This document shows, in pieces, positions 58,203-64,000 of a DNA stretch of 64,000 nucleotides. Source of the stretch: Hyphodiscus hymeniophilus (lineage: Eukaryota; Ascomycota; Leotiomycetes; Helotiales; Hyphodiscaceae); NCBI GenBank assembly GCA_016508695.1, contig VNKQ01000016.1, positions 1,240,001 through 1,304,000 on the forward strand. The letters are read 5' to 3'. Made by a program: the position numbers and the translations under genes. The notes beneath the pieces are model-generated. The model searched no databases. It was not told the DNA's origin and was given only the letters and a program-made list of their open reading frames with translations. The stretch's first letter is position 1; each line of letters opens with the position of its first letter.

Positions 58203-59273
58203 TTTTGTAGGCTTCGTGTCGACCACCGTATGTAGCAGAAACTATTTGTACATCTCACGCAGTATATGAGAAAGGATTTGCGGTCTTCTTGTACGGATGA
58301 AGTTAAAACAATGGTCCGCGCCTTTTAAAAGAGGATCCAATCATCAAGCATATTTTTGAAGTGGCTTTTTCAGCTGCAGCCTGCAAGCGCCCAGCTGATG
58401 ACTCGGCGTCTCAGAAAAGCGCAGAGCTCCCTTGTCAGTCAGGATTTCCCTTTTCTTGGGCTTGCGCTACCGTATTGCAGATCATATTATGCACACTACT
58501 GATACGAATCGAATTCATATTTTCTCCTATCTCTGTCGCTTAAACACTATGCTACATACTTGATCCCATTAATCCTCCATAACATACACTATTACGTTCA
58601 GAACTCAGATCTTTTTCCCCTTATTGCTTTCGTTTCGATATTAAAGGACAGACAGTGTTCAATTCCGAACAGCTTCCCATCCATAAAATATAAGGAATTC
58701 ATATTATCGCCCGCACGTCACTTGATGAAAGGTCTAGTGGGTAGAAGTAGAGATGAAGGACTCGGGGGCTACCAGGCAGCTCTTGCGTTTAATTCTGCGT
58801 CAGTGAAGCCTTTCGCTCTTCGTTGAAGATGGTCAACTGAACGTCTCTTGAAGTTAAGAAGTTAAGCGTGACTTTCACATGAAGCAGATGGAATGAAGCC
58901 CCCTTAACATGAAAATGACCTCTAAACTGCCTGTACTCATTAACATCCGACGTATCATAACTCATTCTCAGATACAGACGATAGTGTGCTTGTCAAAAGC
59001 AGTATTTTTGTTCTTGAAATCAACGCCGGTGATGAGTCTGGGTTTCAATTATTTCTTTGTATGAACTTTAATGGAACCCAGCTCTCCTCGACGGAATCAG
59101 TTAGTATACCTTTGATTGAAGTTTGGGCGAGTTGCAATTCTTTCTTTGTTTATACCGCATCTTGATTTTGCAGACTTTCCCTGTCCAAGTTTGTGGCACG
59201 GGACAATAATATTTCAACATCCACAGCCAAAATCGATTTTTCGACCCATTCCCAGTTGCGGAGCGATCTCATT
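58203..59273. other. divergent intergenic
   Basis: 1.07 kb between the membrane protein and the Ulp1-like gene. A splice-acceptor-like sequence (TTTTGCAG, 59165-59172) precedes an open frame into the Ulp1-like gene, so a missed 5' exon may lie here. Confidence 0.4.
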
Positions 59274-61143
59274 ATGACTTTACTTACTAAAGAAGAAAAG
59301 AATTTCATCGCACGTCGCCAGTTTGATCCCTTGCCTGATGAATGGATAGCAACTTTCGAAAAGTATTTGGCGCAAGATGGTAATGACAACGATGAATTTC
59401 TCGCAGGAAACACTTCGCTCAAACGCAACGACATCAGAACAATCATCGTTCCCTCAGGCGACGCTGACGGAACGGAATACAATGCTATCACAGAGAACGT
59501 CGTTGACTCGTATATGAAATGCATATGCGCGTACAAGAATGGAGAACTTCGTTCTGGAGAAGATGTAGACCTGGGTGGCGGCATGGGCGGAACAGATGAT
59601 CCCCAGGATCCCGATGAGGAGTCGAGAGAGGCTCCGGAGTCCTCAGCTACTGGAAGCAAGCGAAAGCGGGATCGAAGCCCAAGTGAAAAGAGAGGGTCAA
59701 AGAAACAAAAGAAAAACGGCAAAACCACGATGCCAGGTAGTAATTCTAAAGGGGCCGATACAAAAGCTAAGACGCCTCTAAAACCTTCATATAAATCTTG
59801 CGCAACGTTATCTTCAAGCGTTTGCACAGTCCTATGTGGTGACAGGAGCGCAAGAGGGCACCCAAGAGGAATATTTGATGCACTTAGAGAAATCGATTGT
59901 CTTGGTGACAACCTCCGGAACCTTGACTATCTCTTCCTCCCATACAATCACAGGCACTTGCACTACTTGCTATTTGGGATCGCGCCGAAGCAGAAGTTTA
60001 TATTTGCCATCGACAGCATCACAGCTTGGCCATGGGACAAGACCGATAATGCAGTCATGCCACTCCTTGAACTGCTGCTAAGCGAGTTTGGAGATACTGA
60101 GCAAGATTGGCCGATGTATGGCCAATGGGCACAGCCATCACCAACAGACGACAGTCCTAGCGCTCCACGACAGTTTGACTATTACAATTGCGGAGTGTTT
60201 ACAGTCACGAATGCCACTGTAAGCTTCCAGATTCGTACTTCCCTTTTTAGCTTCCTCCTGTAATCACCTTAGGATCGATTGTCGTTGTCAATAGTGATGT
60301 AATCATCAAGAAGCTTCTCCGCTGGGAAATTTGCTGACTTCCTGAATTCTAGTGTCTAGCTTTGTGAGTTTTCCTTCAGCGATTGAGCCAATGTCCAAGA
60401 TCAATTCATTAAAAAAATTACCTACTCGTAGATTCATCTCCATCCAGCTGGTTAAGGCTCAGCTGACTTTTTTTTTTTCTTGCTTTAGTGGGTATGATCT
60501 CAAGTGTTACGAAGAAGTTGACCTCGACATGGGGAAACGACCACGTATGGCGGCGGAATTGCTCACCAGGGGCTTCAGAAAACCTTTCAACTATCAGCTC
60601 TTGGATCTACCCCTTGCCAAAGTTCCAAGTACGATAGACAAAGACCGAGAACGCCTTCCTGACCAAGTCCCACGCTCGAAAGACGGTTTAGCCATGCGAG
60701 ATAGTGGTCTAACGATCGATCGTAGGAAGGCACTCGTTCCTGGAAGCAAAGGGCAGTGGCCTGCGCAGTTCGACCCGCGATATTTCCAGAAGAGAGGATT
60801 CCTCTACGCCATCAAACAACCAAAGTTCGACGAGATGAAGTTCAGATATCAGCTTGTGGCAGCCTGCAAAGAATACAGCTTCTCCGGATATACATTCTGG
60901 AGCAAGAAGCCGATTGCGGTCTTCAGGAGATGGATGGAGAATGTTTGGGCTGGAAGGAAAGCTGATCGTAAACCACGTGAGGCAAGACAGGCTGTTGGGA
61001 ACAGGAGCAGGAAGACAGATGTCGCGAAGGAAACGTCAAAGCAGCCACCTGCCAAGCAGTCGACTGGGAGGGAGCTCGATAAGCTACTAGTCGTGGGGAG
61101 ACGAGACAGAGGGGAGAGACGAAGTCAAAAGACAGGAAAATAA
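59274..61143 (+). CDS. Ulp1/SENP-like cysteine protease (C48 family)
   Basis: Exons 59274-60218, an 11-nt exon 60353-60363 and 60489-61143 give 536 residues. C48 enzymes process or remove SUMO. The N-terminal half has RNDIRTIIVPSGDADGTEYN and VVDSYMKCICAY, corresponding to the family entry motif, interrupted by a Lys/Ser-rich insert (about 125-190). Catalytic elements: H230 in HYLLFGI (like HWxLxxI), D247 in FAIDS, Q300 and C306 in RQFDYYNCGVF. The canonical QxNxxDCGVF is altered at two positions, but the triad and oxyanion Gln remain. The micro-exon supplies CLA and two bases of the next codon, giving TNATCLAFGYDLKCYEEVD followed by GKRPRMAAELL. A basic tail suggests nuclear location. The 5' end is uncertain. 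Confidence 0.75.
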
Positions 61144-61973
61144 AGAGGCAAGTCCAGGGAGAATACCACTAGGAGGGGTCTATACAGAGAGAGTCACAAC
61201 GTCGATTGAGTGAGCCTAGTGAAAAGCCTCTCTTTGAAGCAGTGAAGTGTCGTCGACCTTGTGTGAGAGTAGAACATTGTGAAGAAGTCCTTCATCCGAG
61301 ATTCAACTTAACTTGAAAATTGCTTTTCAGCTTCATGCAATGTATTTACTCTATTTGTAAAATTATGATGAACCTTATCGTGGCGCCATCCATGTTTCCC
61401 TCGGTACCGCCACCAAGGCCGCATTTGAGGTTGAGTTAAACGGCCAGAACATTGAGGCTGTTCGACTCACCACGAAACCAAATCAGCAACCAAAATTGAA
61501 TGCTGCGTGACGATCCAATATCGCCGCCTCACAATCTTGGTAATGTTACGAATAGGTCAACTGCTTGGCAGTAATATGCATCTTCAACTCTCAGCTCGAG
61601 ATCCACTATGCCTTATTGCTGGCGCCAGGCCACAGCCACTCATTTCGTGGCCGGATAGTTTGTAAGGACCTGTCTTATTTGTCGAAAGCCGGAGAGCCAA
61701 CATTGGGATTTGATCCACATGAATGGTAGTTTAACATCCACGCTCAACCCCTTCATCGACTCAGTTGTGCGCAGTATCGCTAGCCCCAATAATTGTACCA
61801 TTGTGCAACGCCCGAGACCAGACCCTAGTGCTCAGCAGCGGAGGTGGTACCTAGGTCCCCGGGGTATGCCAGAAATCATTGGCGTTGTACTCGTCGGGGT
61901 TCCCAATAAAGGATGAAGTAGAATCTGTTCAAAGTTTAGTAATCACCGAGTAGAAAGGCGCATAAGGTTGAAT
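61144..61973. other. convergent intergenic
   Basis: 830 bp with no supported gene; a 68-codon frame at 61710-61916 looks accidental. Confidence 0.4.
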
Positions 61974-64000
61974 TCACGTACTGTAGGTGGAGTCGTCGTT
62001 GTTTGGAGGCAGCGTGCCAAACTGAGTAGGCTGCCAACCTTCGGCGTCCAGGAAGAAAGGACTAGCGGATGACGAAGATCCTGTTCCACCGAATGCTTGC
62101 GGGAAAGCCTGCGGCTGTCCAATACCCTGCTCTATCGAAAGCCTCATGTTTTGAAGATTGGAGCTCTCCGCCAGCATGTCTGATTCAAATCCTGAGCCAG
62201 CAGATGACACGGCGGAAGAAGCAGGCAGCCCCGAGCCAGGAGAGGTATCTGCTGACTGAATGAGAGTCAACTGTCGTCGAAGATGCTTGATTTGAGTCAA
62301 GTATCTGCGAGCGAAGGCATTTCTTTGACCGCAATGTGTAAGGACTTGGATCGAAGCGTCGACTGCTGCTATCTCACGGGTCTGGTCGAAGGCTGTGGGG
62401 GATCCGATCCCCCACTGATTCGACTTCCAAACAGCAGCGACAATCATAATATAGACTGCATTGACGAGAAAAAATCTGCAGAATGTCAGTGCTATCTGGT
62501 GAGATACTGATGATTATGCGTGAACGCACACTGCCATGAGTGATCGTTTTGGTGTAATCGAGGAGCTCAATAGGCGAGTCGAGCTTCTGATCAGGCGAAA
62601 TGCACAGTCGATGCTTAAGTCACCGATTAGCCGTGGAAACACTCTGAAATTCTAGCGACAGTGCTGCTTACCATAAATTTGCTTCGGACGATATGACAGA
62701 CGCAATAGAGCCCCCAAAGGTACTCGACGCTTTCATTTTCAACGCCTTCAGCAAGTATGGCCTGGTGACTAATATCCATGCTCCAAGGTGCATGAAATGC
62801 AAATTGAACTATGATTGTATTAGATGAATACCAAATATGTTCTGTTTTGAAAACTAACAATGGCTTCCGCCTGGTCTCTCGGGAATTCCGGAACGTTCCC
62901 TGATTGAACGAATTGTTGAAGACCATCTGGCAGAGCGGACATCCACTGCTCGAGATCACCTTTCCGCTGTCGACAAATGTTGATACTTGGCTGATCCGCA
63001 AAGTACATATCGCGTAATATGTTCCCTGATATTATGGCCAGACGTGTGACGCTGTTTTGTAAGGTATCCTCCGGTTTAAAATGCGAGTCCTAGTCACCGT
63101 TATTCGAGCTCCTTGACGAATGATTTATTCGCTCACCTTGAAAATTGGATCTCGAGATATACTTTCCTTGATACGTGGCAGTCTTCCGAGGAATATAGCT
63201 ACCCATCTGTTCCGACGCAATGAGATGTGCGTTTCGGTCATAGGTTCACAACAATTACATACCGATCAAAGCTGATGACTGTAAACCATATCTGTCGCCA
63301 TTCCTGGTATTCGCTGTCGGATAGTTCTTTTAAATCATTCTGCCCCGTATCTAGTTGAAATCTTTGGGCTCCCCGGATGGCGGCATCTGGTGAATGTGAG
63401 ACTCACTAGCCATTAGTTATCGACAGGGGGAATAAGCTTACCAAGCTGCATCCACACAGAATTCCATTTAGTCTGCGGTTGATAGAAGCATAGAAGAAGC
63501 ATTGCCCGGATAACCCATATTGTGCTGTGAGGATTCTCATCTAAAGCATCATCAATGTACTTTTTGCCCGTTTCATAATACGATGCGCCATCGGCGTCAT
63601 AGATGTCATCAAATTGGATACCCACAGCGAGAATTAAAAACATCTGGCAGTACCAAGATATGCTAACCGATCCTGGTTGCTCATACATGAGGGCTAGCTG
63701 CGCGGTCACATCCTCTCTGCTGCAGACATAGAATATGGAGTTCTGGAAGTCGAGGAACAGATTGAGAAGCTGGAGAGAGACGTCATGTGACGGTAGGGAG
63801 TCCCTCAATAGTTTACGGACATGATCTGGACCTCTCTCAAGGGCATGGTCTCTGATAGGGATAGTGTCTGACTGTAGAGAGGACGAAGGGCCGTCACGTG
63901 AGACATGCTCCCCGACTATGGAGAAGACTTCCCGATTGAAACTAGGCAGACTGGCATTCCCTGGTCGTGCTTCTAATAGAGGATCTTCTTGGGGTACAGA
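61974..64000 (-). CDS. fungal-specific transcription factor, partial
   Basis: The 5' end lies beyond the right edge. The visible part reads continuously from SVPQEDPLLEARPGNASLPSF at the edge through a helical middle-homology region (LLNLFLDFQNSIFYVCSREDV, MFLILAVGIQFDD, YIDDALDENPHSTIWVIRAMLLLCFYQPQTKWN). It then crosses several introns (around 63410, 63260, 63130 and 63080) to RQIWFTVISFDRWVAIFLGRLPRI, RLAIISGNILRDMYFADQPSI and a Ser/Gly-rich C-terminus ending at 61974. This is the fungal transcription factor regulatory domain that follows a Zn2Cys6 DNA-binding cluster; that cluster is presumed outside the window. Targets are unknown. Confidence 0.75.

Noticed and set aside
59150..59911. 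253-codon minus-strand open frame
   Set aside because: It lies entirely opposite the Ulp1-like gene, has no domain, and that gene has clear catalytic motifs.
1..64000. tRNA, 5S rRNA, CRISPR arrays
   Set aside because: No B-box-like GGTTCGANTCC with a paired A-box and no repeat-spacer array was found by eye; a tRNAscan run would settle the tRNA point.

Overview
The window looks like a gene-dense chromosomal stretch of a filamentous ascomycete (Pezizomycotina; a class such as Leotiomycetes is only a guess). The evidence is short 45-170 bp GT-AG introns in almost every gene, CTRAC-type branch points, a repeat-induced-point-mutation (RIP)-like decayed transposon, and fungus-specific families: a fungal rhodopsin-like membrane protein, a LaeA-like methyltransferase, an eqolisin (G1) peptidase and a fungal-specific transcription factor. 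Most protein models below were obtained by joining exons by eye across canonical splice sites.

Layout. 1-3.5 kb is AT-rich transposon territory: a RIP-degraded hAT element with target-site duplication, then a 228 bp MITE-like element. 3.5-12.4 kb carries accessory genes: rhodopsin-like membrane protein, F-box-like protein, bZIP factor, a protein with a degenerate retropepsin-like domain, and a frameshifted GT32 glycosyltransferase. 13.5-27.4 kb is a housekeeping block: MET8 (siroheme) divergent from PEP7/VAC1 (endosomal FYVE protein), LAT1 (pyruvate dehydrogenase E2, apparently lacking its subunit-binding domain) divergent from SEC7 (ARF GEF), then a tartrate/isopropylmalate dehydrogenase-family enzyme. 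28-34.5 kb holds a secreted alpha-carbonic anhydrase, a multiply frameshifted pseudogene and a secreted G1 peptidase. 37-43 kb holds an ammonium transporter with tandem GATA sites upstream, and phospholipase D. 43.6-49.1 kb is a small putative secondary-metabolism pair, an exceptionally intron-rich LaeA-like methyltransferase divergent from a cytochrome P450, followed by a small ABM-like protein. 49.8-58.2 kb is conserved again: BMS1 (ribosome biogenesis GTPase), an I9-type proteinase inhibitor, a mitochondrial PDK/BCKDK-type kinase and a polytopic membrane protein. 59-61 kb has a Ulp1-like cysteine protease with an inferred 11-nt micro-exon. The right edge cuts a fungal transcription factor.

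Functional links are modest: LAT1 and the PDK-type kinase both concern the mitochondrial 2-oxoacid dehydrogenase complexes but lie 35 kb apart, and SEC7, PEP7 and phospholipase D all act on membranes without being clustered. No clearly new multi-gene system was found. The observations most worth a second look are the missing subunit-binding domain in LAT1, the retropepsin-like domain without its catalytic Asp, the Ulp1-like micro-exon, the GC-AG intron in the P450, the 12-exon methyltransferase, and the frameshifted GT32.
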